A stretch of DNA of 6,100 bases from an uncultured Clostridia bacterium (GTDB lineage: Bacteria > Bacillota > Clostridia > TANB77 > CAG-508). Made by a program: the position numbers and the translations under genes. Under the pieces are notes generated by a model that was not told the origin of the DNA, searched no databases, and saw only the letters and a list, made by a program, of their open reading frames with translations. Of the stretch, positions 1-4,879 are shown piece after piece; the stretch's first letter is position 1; the number at the start of each line of letters is the position of its first letter. The DNA lies in the NCBI GenBank assembly GCA_947599995.1, contig CANQFW010000075.1, positions 1 to 6,100 of the forward strand. Direction: 5' to 3'.

Positions 1-519
1 TCTAATATAATAACTTTCTTGTTTTGTTTCCTTATGATTTTCATTATAAAAATTTATTATTCCATAATCAAAATCTATTCCAAGAAAATTAAATTTTTCA
101 GTATGAAATTCTTCTTGTCCCACAAAATCCCAAGTCCAATATTCCTCCGTTGTATAATATGTTTCTGTTGTTCCATCTGATTTTGTTCTTGTATGTTCGA
201 CTTGTCTTGTATGCATTGTATATTTTTCTTTTACTTTTTTAATTTTGAAATATTTACCCGAAATATCATTTATTGAAACACCATTAACTGCTTTTACTTT
301 TCCTTGTGCTAATGTATATCCCACATTTGTTTTTATTGCATATCTAAACATTTCTTCATCATTATTTATTTTTAGAGCCTTAAAATACTTTTCATTATTT
401 TCATTTATTCCGTTTTTAATTACTCCAGATAGTAAAAAACCTATTCCTATTAAAATCAATGTTATTGCTATACTCACTAATATTTCTCTCTTGGTAATTG
501 TAAAATCTCCAAAATCCAT
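1..519 (-). CDS. LemA-adjacent phage membrane protein, C-terminus beyond window
   Basis: The frame is open for 173 codons from ATG at 519 to the window edge, so the C-terminus is missing. AGAGGTGC lies just upstream of the ATG, and only 12 bases separate it from the stop of the LemA gene. A short cytoplasmic-looking start (MDFGDFTITKRE) is followed by one strong hydrophobic segment at residues 12-33, then a soluble region rich in Lys, Thr and aromatics with the stretch YYTTEEYWTWDFVGQE at about 121-136. From memory, proteins with this MxFGDFTITKRE start, a TEEYWTWD core and further C-terminal membrane segments sit beside lemA in other Firmicutes phages; I cannot verify this by search. The function is unknown. 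Placement suggests an envelope protein acting together with LemA. Confidence 0.85.
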   Translation of the reverse strand, partial: MDFGDFTITKREILVSIAITLILIGIGFLLSGVIKNGINENNEKYFKALKINNDEEMFRYAIKTNVGYTLAQGKVKAVNGVSINDISGKYFKIKKVKEKYTMHTRQVEHTRTKSDGTTETYYTTEEYWTWDFVGQEEFHTEKFNFLGIDFDYGIINFYNENHKETKQESYYIR

Positions 520-531
520 CTAAAAGCACCT

Positions 532-1071
532 CTAATCTTCAAACAGATTTCTTGGTGCATCTTCTTCGGCTTCATATTCTAAATATGTATTATCTAATTT
601 TTCATAACCCATTATATTAAGTATTAAATTATTAGGAAATTTTTTAATATGTTTGTTATATTGTTTTACTTGAATATTATAATTATTTCTATGTTCTGCT
701 ATTAAATTTTCTGTAACTGCTAACTCTGTCATCAATGTTTTATAATTTTCATTACTTTTCAATTCTGGATATTGCTCTGCAACTGCAGATATAGTCATTT
801 CTGCATCTTCTATATGTCCATTACTTGCCATTGTTCTTGCTTCTATAATTTGTGTCATTGTTTCTTGTTCATATTTATTATAATTTTGCACTGTATCTAC
901 TAAATTGTATATTAGATCTTCTCTTCTTTTTTCTTGAATATTTATACTTGATTTACTTTCTTTTATTTGTTCTTCTAAATTTATAGCCGTATTATTTGTT
1001 CCTATAAATATTCCAGCTATCATTAGAATTAAACCCAATACTATTCCTAAAATTATCAAAACTTTTTTCAT
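532..1071 (-). CDS. lemA: LemA family membrane protein
   Basis: A 179-residue protein with the full LemA layout and usual length. It has a short Lys-rich N-terminus, one membrane helix at residues 4-24, then a helical domain. Recognisable family signatures are RREDLIYNLVDTVQNY (49-64), an ARxMA turn near 79-82, YPELKSNENY (101-110) and the conserved ENLIAEHRNNYN...YNKHIKKFPNNLI block (121-150). LemA proteins are membrane-anchored helical bundles with the bulk predicted outside the cytoplasm; their biochemical role is not settled. The start is supported by GGAGGAG in the end of the preceding gene, 9 bases before the ATG, so the two are probably translationally coupled. The C-terminus is acidic (EAEEDAPRNLFED). 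Its presence among phage genes suggests an envelope function during infection or lysogeny, which is inference. Confidence 0.92.
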   Translation of the reverse strand: MKKVLIILGIVLGLILMIAGIFIGTNNTAINLEEQIKESKSSINIQEKRREDLIYNLVDTVQNYNKYEQETMTQIIEARTMASNGHIEDAEMTISAVAEQYPELKSNENYKTLMTELAVTENLIAEHRNNYNIQVKQYNKHIKKFPNNLILNIMGYEKLDNTYLEYEAEEDAPRNLFED

Positions 1072-1073
1072 TA

Positions 1074-1349
1074 TTATTTCTCCTCCATTTTTATTTTATT
1101 TTTTTCTAAACTCATTAGTTGCTCATTTATTTTTCTAATTTCTTTTTCGTATTGTGCATTTTGTTTATTATTGCAATCAATAGCATAAATCAATGCCTCT
1201 TTTTGTCCATTTAATTGATTTTGTAAAATAACATCTTCAATTGATTTTCTAAAAACATCATCATAAGGTTCTGGAGTAAAAAATTTTCCATCATCGCAAA
1301 ATTTCATTAAACTTTTATAACGATTATTTTTCTTTTTCTTATTACTCAT
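1074..1349 (-). CDS. Small basic coiled-coil protein, unknown function
   Basis: A 91-residue protein with a very basic start (MSNKKKKNNRYKSLMK), a central region with Phe/Tyr/Pro (FFTPEPYDD, 23-31), and a C-terminal helix from about residue 61 to 91 rich in Glu, Lys, Gln and Leu that looks like a coiled coil. No enzymatic motif is visible; the two Cys (18, 59) are too far apart to suggest a metal site. AAAGGAGG lies 8 bases before the ATG, inside the end of the preceding gene, which it overlaps by 8 bases. Its own last codons supply the ribosome binding site of lemA. A scaffold or nucleic-acid-binding role would fit the charge, but nothing shows it. Confidence 0.8.
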   Translation of the reverse strand: MSNKKKKNNRYKSLMKFCDDGKFFTPEPYDDVFRKSIEDVILQNQLNGQKEALIYAIDCNNKQNAQYEKEIRKINEQLMSLEKNKIKMEEK

Positions 1350-1482
1350 TATTTTTACCTCCTTTCTCTTTTTGATTTTTTTGGAATTGCTCCCAAATTT
1401 TATTGAATTTTGCTTTGTTGTGTGCTTTTTTATGCTCTTTCATCAATGCTTGTCTTTGTAATTTTCTTTCAAAACTACCCAT
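1342..1482 (-). CDS. Very small basic protein, unknown function
   Basis: A 46-residue Lys/Arg/His-rich protein starting MGSFERKLQRQ, with one Trp and no Cys, probably a single amphipathic helix. Two in-frame ATGs compete: one at 1488 overlaps the preceding stop as ATGA, but the AAGGAG site ends only 1 base before it. The ATG at 1482 sits 7 bases after the same site, so I choose 1482. The C-terminal codons (KEKGGKNNE) contain the GGAGG site of the next gene, overlapping it by 8 bases. The coding call rests on spacing, ribosome binding site and gene packing rather than on a recognised family. Confidence 0.68.
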   Translation of the reverse strand: MGSFERKLQRQALMKEHKKAHNKAKFNKIWEQFQKNQKEKGGKNNE

Positions 1483-1484
1483 AT

Positions 1485-1619
1485 TCATTCTCCTTTCTTA
1501 TCCTTAATTTTGGTTATTGTTCTATCTGCTTTTATTCTTTTTTCACAATATGTAATATGCTCACTTGCATATTTGCAATTAAGAAAATATCCACAATCTA
1601 AACAAACATTTTTAGCCAT
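1485..1619 (-). CDS. Small Cys-rich protein, putative metal-binding
   Basis: A 44-residue protein starting MAKNVCLDCGYFLNC. Four Cys at residues 6, 9, 15 and 25 (C-x2-C-x5-C-x9-C) with a nearby His could bind one zinc ion; the metal is inferred from the pattern only. The C-terminus is basic (KADRTITKIKDKK). AAAGGA stands about 9 bases before the ATG, and the start overlaps the preceding gene by 8 bases. The spacing of its CxxC and of the Cys-x-Tyr-Ala motif (C15-KYA) resembles that of the 55-residue protein encoded at 4229-4396, so the two may be distant relatives. A small nucleic-acid or protein adaptor is a guess. Confidence 0.72.
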   Translation of the reverse strand: MAKNVCLDCGYFLNCKYASEHITYCEKRIKADRTITKIKDKKGE

Positions 1620-1776
1620 TTTTATTTTTCCTTTCTGATTCATCATCTTTTACATCATATTTAATTTTTAATTCTTCTAAATCTTTGGCTTTTTTTATGT
1701 CATCTTTGAATCCATAATATTCAACTCCAAATCCTAAAATAAAACTTATTAAAAATACCGCTATAATTGTTCCCAT
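1612..1776 (-). CDS. Small single-pass membrane protein
   Basis: A 54-residue protein. Residues 2-18 (GTIIAVFLISFILGFGV) form one clear membrane helix at the extreme N-terminus, followed by a charged tail with alternating acidic and basic residues (DDIKKAKDLEELK and onwards). The ATG at 1776 directly abuts the preceding TAA, and AGGAGG lies about 8 bases upstream, a strong start. The stop overlaps the start of the Cys-rich gene by 8 bases. No family is recognised. Tiny one-helix proteins of this kind are common in phage early regions and may modulate host envelope enzymes, but no target can be read from the sequence. Confidence 0.72.
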   Translation of the reverse strand: MGTIIAVFLISFILGFGVEYYGFKDDIKKAKDLEELKIKYDVKDDESERKNKNG

Positions 1777-1923
1777 TTATTTTTTCCTCCTTACTATTTC
1801 ATTTTTTAACTTACAACAGTTATAATTTAATTGATAGAGTAGAAAACCTAAAGTGTTTCCTATCTTTTCATCATAAGGGAAATGTTTTTTCTTACAATAT
1901 TTCTCTAACAGACTTTTTTTCAT
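1777..1923 (-). CDS. Small basic protein, unknown function
   Basis: A 48-residue protein starting MKKSLLEKYCKKKHFPYDEK. It is Lys-rich, with a central hydrophobic/aromatic stretch (TLGFLLYQLNYN) too short and polar for a confident membrane segment, and three Cys (10, 36, 37). Its ATG overlaps the preceding stop as ATGA, with AAAGG 9 bases upstream. The last codons (VRRKK) contain the AAGGAGG site of the next gene. Function is not recognised. The support for coding is its exact fit between two neighbours with no gap. Confidence 0.66.
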   Translation of the reverse strand: MKKSLLEKYCKKKHFPYDEKIGNTLGFLLYQLNYNCCKLKNEIVRRKK

Positions 1924-2210
1924 TTATACAAACCTTTCCAATATTTTTTCATTTCTGCCTTTATTGTATAAGTATCTTCATCAATATTTTGCCTTATAAT
2001 ATCTCTAAAATGATTTTTTGTATTAAATGATAATTCATGATTTGTTGGACTCAAAGCATACATTAACTTTTGCTCTAATTTTTCTACATATTCAAGAACA
2101 CCATCTATTGCTATGTGTTTAGTTGTTCCTAATACATTTCCTACTCTATTTAAGTGCTTTAATTCTTCAATATTATTTTCAATACTATTTTCTTGGTTTT
2201 TATCTTCCAT
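1920..2210 (-). CDS. Hypothetical phage protein, mostly helical
   Basis: A 96-residue protein starting MEDKNQENSIENN. An upstream in-frame ATG at 2249 would add 13 residues but has no ribosome binding site and would lie inside the preceding gene. The ATG at 2210 has AAAGGAG about 10 bases upstream and begins 1 base after the preceding stop, so it is preferred. The N-terminus is acidic and polar, the middle (DGVLEYVEKLEQKLMYAL, 36-53) is probably helical, and the C-terminus is basic and aromatic (KKYWKGLYK). No catalytic or metal motif is seen, and I do not recognise the family. It ends in an ATGA overlap with the next gene. Confidence 0.8.
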   Translation of the reverse strand: MEDKNQENSIENNIEELKHLNRVGNVLGTTKHIAIDGVLEYVEKLEQKLMYALSPTNHELSFNTKNHFRDIIRQNIDEDTYTIKAEMKKYWKGLYK

Positions 2211-2211
2211 A

Positions 2212-2691
2212 TTACTTATTCTCCTTTGGTAAATATATTGTTCCTCCATGCTTTTCTATAATGTCAATAAAATCTTCATAAGTTGTCCCAGCTAAAATGT
2301 TAAACTTATCTGTATGTATCCAAGCAACTGCTTGTTTGTTTATTGCCTCTACTGAATATGGACTATTTGAAAAATTATCACAAGGTAATCTTTCACTCCA
2401 GTCATTTGTTTCAAAATATAATACCTTATGTTTTATTTCGTGATGTTTCCACTTTCTTTTGAATATATCTTCATTATCTTCTAATAATTCGCTCCAATTT
2501 TCATAAGGTTCTCCTGCATTATGTTCGTATGGTACATCATCCCAGTCATCTCCCCATTGTTTTTCAAAATTATTTGTAAACCATGCTTTATTACCATCAA
2601 CATAACATAATTTATACTCATCATAATAACAACCAGAACACCCCATTTTCTCTACTCTACAGTGTTTCCACTCTTCATCAGTACATTTCAT
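2212..2691 (-). CDS. Phage protein: Cys-rich N-terminus plus WGDDWDD/YEHNAGEPYE domain
   Basis: A 159-residue protein of two visible parts. Residues 3-29 hold five Cys (3, 11, 18, 21, 29) in a CTDEEWKHC...KMGCSGCYYDE arrangement, probably a small metal-binding module. From residue 37 comes a second domain with EKQWGDDWDDVPYEHNAG (43-60) and EPYE (61-64), then an SPYSVEAIN/AVAWIH block (110-126) and a C-terminal ILAGTTYEDFIDIIEKHGGTIYLP segment. From memory, both the MGCxGCYYDE motif and the WGDDWDDxPYEHNAGEPYE domain recur in Firmicutes phage early genes with no established function; this was not searched. AGGAGG lies 9 bases upstream. It is acidic and soluble, with no signal peptide. Confidence 0.88.
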   Translation of the reverse strand: MKCTDEEWKHCRVEKMGCSGCYYDEYKLCYVDGNKAWFTNNFEKQWGDDWDDVPYEHNAGEPYENWSELLEDNEDIFKRKWKHHEIKHKVLYFETNDWSERLPCDNFSNSPYSVEAINKQAVAWIHTDKFNILAGTTYEDFIDIIEKHGGTIYLPKENK

Positions 2692-2696
2692 ATTTT

Positions 2697-2900
2697 TTAC
2701 CTCCTAATTTTGTTATTTTTATATTCATGTGTTTGTATTATTAAATCTACAACTTGAATTATTAGTAAGCTAAATTGTGCGATTAAAATATAAAAAACAT
2801 CAAATTCTGGATTTATAAAAATCTTTATGATTATATTTACAATAGCTAAAATAACAACCTCAATTGATATTGCTATTGATATTTTTGTATAACTACTCAT
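2697..2900 (-). CDS. Small two-helix membrane protein
   Basis: A 67-residue protein with two hydrophobic segments, about 7-29 and 35-56, joined by a short turn containing NPEFD, and a polar basic tail (HEYKNNKIRR). Both ends would face the cytoplasm by the positive-inside rule. AAGGAGG sits 9 bases before the ATG, inside the end of the preceding gene, whose stop is 1 base away. Two-helix hydrophobic proteins can be holins, but this one lies among replication-region genes with no endolysin nearby and lacks the usual charged holin context, so I leave the function open. Superinfection exclusion is another possibility without direct support. Confidence 0.8.
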   Translation of the reverse strand: MSSYTKISIAISIEVVILAIVNIIIKIFINPEFDVFYILIAQFSLLIIQVVDLIIQTHEYKNNKIRR

Positions 2901-2901
2901 T

Positions 2902-3258
2902 TTATTTTTCCTCCTTTTTCCATTTAGATTTTATAGGCTCAATTTTTATTTTTTGTGTCAATTTTCCCATTGAATAATATTTCTGTTCTAAAGCTTCTAT
3001 CTCTTCTTTCAAAAATTCTCTTGTATCTTCTTTTAGAATCATACAATCCATTAGTCCTAATCCTTCTGCTGGAGTACCATAATATGCTTTTTCTGTTTCT
3101 TTATGTATCCAAAAGATTTCCCATTGTTTATTCTCTATTGGTTTTATTCCATCATTACATATACTTTCTCTACCTTCTGGAAACATTATGTGATATGCCT
3201 TACTAGCTAATACATCTCCTTCATTTTCAATATAATTCTCTGGTTTTTTATATCTCAT
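2902..3258 (-). CDS. Hypothetical phage protein
   Basis: A 118-residue soluble protein starting MRYKKPENYIENEGD. The longest frame begins at 3297, but that ATG lies within the preceding gene and has no ribosome binding site. The ATG at 3258 has AAGGAGG 8 bases upstream and starts 13 bases after the preceding stop, so it is chosen. Residues 46-63 (WEIFWIHKETEKAYYGTP) look like two beta strands; 79-95 (TREFLKEEIEALEQKYY) are helical; the C-terminus is very basic (KSKWKKEEK). No family or active-site motif is recognised. Confidence 0.82.
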   Translation of the reverse strand: MRYKKPENYIENEGDVLASKAYHIMFPEGRESICNDGIKPIENKQWEIFWIHKETEKAYYGTPAEGLGLMDCMILKEDTREFLKEEIEALEQKYYSMGKLTQKIKIEPIKSKWKKEEK

Positions 3259-3271
3259 AGAATTACCCTCC

Positions 3272-3646
3272 TTATTTTGCATATTTATAAAATTCACTAT
3301 CTAACATTGATATACACCAAATTGAATATTGCATTCGTGGTTGATATATTATAATACAATTATCTTGTTTTTCTATTCCTATAACATCAAAACCACCTAT
3401 TTTTGAATCTATTACATCATAGTGCTTTTCTAATATTTCATATACTTTGCTTATATACTCTGGAAATCTATTGAATTTCATTAAGCTTCGTGCTATTTCA
3501 CTCAATGTTAGTGTTCTTCCAAATGTTATTTTTTTATAGTGATTATCTATTAAATATTGTTTTTTTACTTCTTCTAGTTCTGATAAAATGCCAATATCCT
3601 CTATTTGTTTGTTTTTTATAACATCAAATATTGTTAATTGTTCCAT
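3272..3646 (-). CDS. Hypothetical phage protein (MEQLTIFDV type)
   Basis: A 124-residue soluble protein. The N-terminus MEQLTIFDVI resembles the start of many small phage proteins, where such a start often precedes variable domains. Residues 43-72 (GRTLTLSEIARSLMKFNRFPEYISKVYEIL) look helical, and the C-terminal third (GFDVIGIEKQDNCIIIYQP and onwards) looks like a beta hairpin. GGAG stands 10 bases before the ATG, within the end of rusA, with a 23-base overlap that implies coupled translation. No catalytic motif is visible. Its position directly after rusA suggests a replication or recombination accessory, which is inference. Confidence 0.82.
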   Translation of the reverse strand: MEQLTIFDVIKNKQIEDIGILSELEEVKKQYLIDNHYKKITFGRTLTLSEIARSLMKFNRFPEYISKVYEILEKHYDVIDSKIGGFDVIGIEKQDNCIIIYQPRMQYSIWCISMLDSEFYKYAK

Positions 3647-4061
3647 TATTGATTATCTCCATTTCTTCAATCACAACTGCTACACTAGGCACTTGTGAAT
3701 AATATTTTTCCACCTCTAATTTAACAACTTGCTTATCATCTAAATATGCTATTTTATTTAATGAATCCAATATACTCTTTGCAATATTATCTGTATCTGG
3801 TTTTACTGTAGGAAAAATTTCACAATCTAGCATTTGCTTTTGTTTCTTTTTACTTGTGCTTTTTGGTATTTCATAATAAGCAATAATTTTTACTTTTAGA
3901 GGTTTTTCTAATGGTTTTTGCCCTCTGTATTTTTCTAAATAACAAGTTTTTACCCAATTTTCATAAGCAACAGTTTTTTCTGGTGTATATGCAAATTTAC
4001 CATTAAATCTTGGTCTTTGTTTCGCTTGTACCTTACCTTGAATAATAAAATTTATTCTCAT
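3624..4061 (-). CDS. rusA: RusA family Holliday junction resolvase
   Basis: A 145-residue protein, close to the usual RusA length (about 120-140). The start MRINFIIQGKVQAKQRPRF matches the family's strand plus xGKxxxKxRPR entry. The catalytic signature KPDTDN is at 87-92, with acidic residues D89 and D91, K95 at the position of the essential lysine of E. coli RusA, and DD at 108-109 supplying the third carboxylate. RusA dimers cut four-way DNA junctions with Mg2+, resolving branched intermediates; in phages this removes branches before packaging. AAGGGG lies 5-6 bases before the ATG. It follows the only sizeable non-coding gap in the window, so it may head its own transcript. Its C-terminus overlaps the next gene by 23 bases. 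All key residues are present. Confidence 0.95.
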   Translation of the reverse strand: MRINFIIQGKVQAKQRPRFNGKFAYTPEKTVAYENWVKTCYLEKYRGQKPLEKPLKVKIIAYYEIPKSTSKKKQKQMLDCEIFPTVKPDTDNIAKSILDSLNKIAYLDDKQVVKLEVEKYYSQVPSVAVVIEEMEIINNGTINNI

Positions 4062-4074
4062 TTTTTCCCCTTTC

Positions 4075-4112
4075 TTATCAGTCAGTTTTGTTTTAAAATT
4101 TTATACTGATAA
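4075..4112 (-). promoter_or_regulatory. Inverted repeat TTATCAGT / ACTGATAA before rusA
   Basis: Perfect 8-bp arms at 4075-4082 and 4105-4112 with 22 bases between them. The arm centres are 30 bp apart, close to three helical turns, as for an operator bound by a dimer or two dimers. The proximal arm ends 3-4 bases before the AAAGGGG ribosome binding site of rusA, so a bound protein or a folded mRNA could limit rusA expression. In such AT-rich DNA, an 8-bp dyad may be chance. Confidence 0.35.
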
Positions 4113-4163
4113 TGTCATTTTTTTGTACCGAATTTGATAAAATTTTTTGCCTTATTTTAATTT

Positions 4164-4210
4164 TTTATATCATATTGATAAATTATATATTTAAAAAAAT
4201 AAAATGTCTT
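4164..4210 (-). promoter_or_regulatory. Candidate sigma-A promoter for rusA and following genes
   Basis: On the minus strand AAGACA (4210-4205) stands 17 bases before a perfect TATAAT (4187-4182). An alternative extended -10, TGATATAAA, lies at 4172-4164. Transcription would start roughly at 4175 or 4157 and give a leader of about 100 bases before rusA. AT-rich DNA produces TATAAT-like strings often, so support is moderate and comes mainly from the location in the one real gap. Confidence 0.35.
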
Positions 4211-4228
4211 AAAATTGATTTTGGAGTG

Positions 4229-4396
4229 TTATATTTTTAATTGATTATATTCTGTTATCGTTTTGCCGACATCGGGAAGATGTTTTTTCTTCCCAATATC
4301 AGCATATTCACAAGAATTAACTCCAGTAAAATTATAATCTTCTAACTTTTGACAACCTAAACACCATTCATTAGGATATTTCTTTTTATTTATCAT
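4229..4396 (-). CDS. Small Cys-motif phage protein, putative metal-binding
   Basis: A 55-residue protein starting MINKKKYPNEWCLGCQK. Cys at 12, 15 and 29 (CxxC...C) with His39 could form a zinc site, inferred from pattern only. The start ATGA overlaps the stop of the organizer gene by 4 bases. The ribosome binding site is weak (GAG about 6 bases upstream), consistent with re-initiation. The second half (CEYADIGKKKHLPDVGK) is encoded by a long inverted repeat, so the segment is constrained both as RNA or DNA and as protein. Cys-x-Tyr-Ala is shared with the 44-residue protein at 1485-1619. The function is not recognised. Confidence 0.72.
   Translation of the reverse strand: MINKKKYPNEWCLGCQKLEDYNFTGVNSCEYADIGKKKHLPDVGKTITEYNQLKI
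4264..4304 (-). promoter_or_regulatory. 17-bp RNA hairpin, fully paired only on the minus strand
   Basis: Arms at 4304-4288 and 4280-4264 with a 7-base loop (4287-4281). Read as minus-strand RNA, TGCTGATATTGGGAAGA pairs with TCTTCCCGATGTCGGCA over all 17 positions: 14 Watson-Crick and three G-U pairs. Read as plus-strand RNA, the same three positions are C-A mismatches. It lies inside the 55-residue gene and is more GC-rich than its surroundings. No U-run follows, so it is not a normal terminator. A role in mRNA stability, processing, pausing or protein binding is inferred. Confidence 0.6.
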
Positions 4397-4725
4397 TTTT
4401 TCTCTATCTCATTTCTAAAGCTAACAATAAAGTAATTCATAAAATCTTCTAATCTGCTTTCATCTTCAATTGGACAATACTTTTTAGCAGCTAAAAATAT
4501 TCTTGTAAACATTTTTTCTTTTAAATCCAATAGATATATTTTATATGGACTCAAATGTATTTGTGTTATGGCATAATATTTTAATTGTAATTCAAATTTC
4601 ATTTGTTCTGGTAAATATGTATCATCGCTATCTCCCATATATAGATTTAACTTTTTCAATGTTGTTTCTATTGACAATCTATCTGTATTATTAAGCCCCT
4701 CGAAAGTTTTTCTTTTATGATTCAT
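4393..4725 (-). CDS. C-terminal part of frameshifted replisome organizer
   Basis: Read from ATG 4725 this is 110 residues, but that ATG has no ribosome binding site and sits in the A/T tract. The same frame is open without a stop from 4959, and the upstream residues continue the winged-helix domain (GEITIKTTNKYSLVSIVNY) and then an Asn/Gln/Lys-rich linker. I therefore read it as the C-terminal half of the gene starting at 5200: joined, the protein would be 268 residues, with M159 corresponding to this ATG. The C-terminal domain (NNTDRLSIETTLKKLNLY ... FMNYFIVSFRNEIEKK) is helical and of no family I recognise. In phage organizers this half usually contacts helicase loader or helicase. The stop overlaps the next start by 4 bases. 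Confidence 0.7.
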   Translation of the reverse strand: MNHKRKTFEGLNNTDRLSIETTLKKLNLYMGDSDDTYLPEQMKFELQLKYYAITQIHLSPYKIYLLDLKEKMFTRIFLAAKKYCPIEDESRLEDFMNYFIVSFRNEIEKK

Positions 4726-4726
4726 A

Positions 4727-4810
4727 AATAAATATAAATTATTTAATTTTATTTTATTTAATTTATTATTATCTTTATTATTTTTATTGTTATTATTATC
4801 TTTATTATAT
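4727..4810. repeat. A/T tract with 19-bp direct repeat, candidate unwinding element
   Basis: Only a handful of G or C occur in these 84 bases. TTATTATTATCTTTATTAT is present twice on the plus strand, at 4763-4781 and 4790-4808, 27 bases apart. It encodes the Asn/Lys linker of the organizer, which alone could account for the composition (AAT/AAA/GAT codons). Its position directly beside the 11-bp repeats matches the layout of phage and plasmid origins, where strands open next to initiator sites. Confidence 0.5.
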
Positions 4811-4812
4811 TG

Positions 4813-4879
4813 TGGTTGGTCGCTGGTTAGTTGTTGGTTAATTGATGGTTGATTGTTGGTTGTTTTGCTGGTTACTTTT
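4813..4879 (+). repeat. Six 11-bp TGGTT iterons, candidate replication origin
   Basis: Units with consensus TGGTTRRTTGT begin at 4813, 4824, 4835, 4846, 4857 and 4869 (spacing 11, 11, 11, 11, 12). One unit per helical turn puts all sites on about the same DNA face. The period is not a multiple of three and the encoded peptide is not a repeat, so protein sequence does not explain it. Two more GGTT cores lie at 4936 and 4948. Known phage initiators (lambda O, SPP1 gp38, lactococcal phage Rep proteins) bind repeats within or beside their own gene; the same is inferred here. Confidence 0.6.

Larger units (their letters stand above)
4062..4228. other. Non-coding AT-rich leader upstream of rusA
   Basis: This 167-base gap is unusual in a window where other spacers are 0-25 bases. 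Neither strand holds an open frame longer than a few codons with a ribosome binding site. It contains a candidate promoter, an 8-bp dyad next to the rusA ribosome binding site, and extra copies of TGATAA on the plus strand at 4135-4140 and 4176-4181. I see no stem followed by a U-tract, so no intrinsic terminator. Confidence 0.7.

Noticed and set aside
245..523. Open frame of 92 codons on the plus strand
   Set aside because: It lies opposite the LemA-adjacent gene, has no ribosome binding site, and its Phe/Ile/Ser-rich peptide is the mirror of AT-rich coding.
1410..2030. Two plus-strand frames (1410-1601 and 1767-2030) giving Phe/Ile/Tyr-rich, membrane-like peptides
   Set aside because: Both oppose a tightly packed set of minus-strand genes and lack ribosome binding sites; the hydrophobicity is what poly-T complement strands give.
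2211..2249. Longer N-terminus for the 96-residue protein, from ATG 2249
   Set aside because: No ribosome binding site there, while AAAGGAG serves the ATG at 2210.
2697..2900. The two-helix membrane protein as a holin
   Set aside because: No endolysin or lysis gene adjoins it and it sits in the replication region; hydrophobicity alone is not enough.
2955..3206. Plus-strand 83-codon frame
   Set aside because: Antisense to the 118-residue gene, with no ribosome binding site and only low-complexity Leu/Tyr content.
3259..3297. Longer N-terminus for the 118-residue protein, from ATG 3297
   Set aside because: The extra codons overlap the preceding gene and contain the AGGAGG of the real start at 3258.
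4264..4304. The hairpin as an intrinsic terminator
   Set aside because: No U-tract follows the stem on either strand; the loop itself holds the A/T run.
4393..4725. The 110-codon frame as an independent gene
   Set aside because: No ribosome binding site before ATG 4725, and the frame continues upstream to complete the winged helix.
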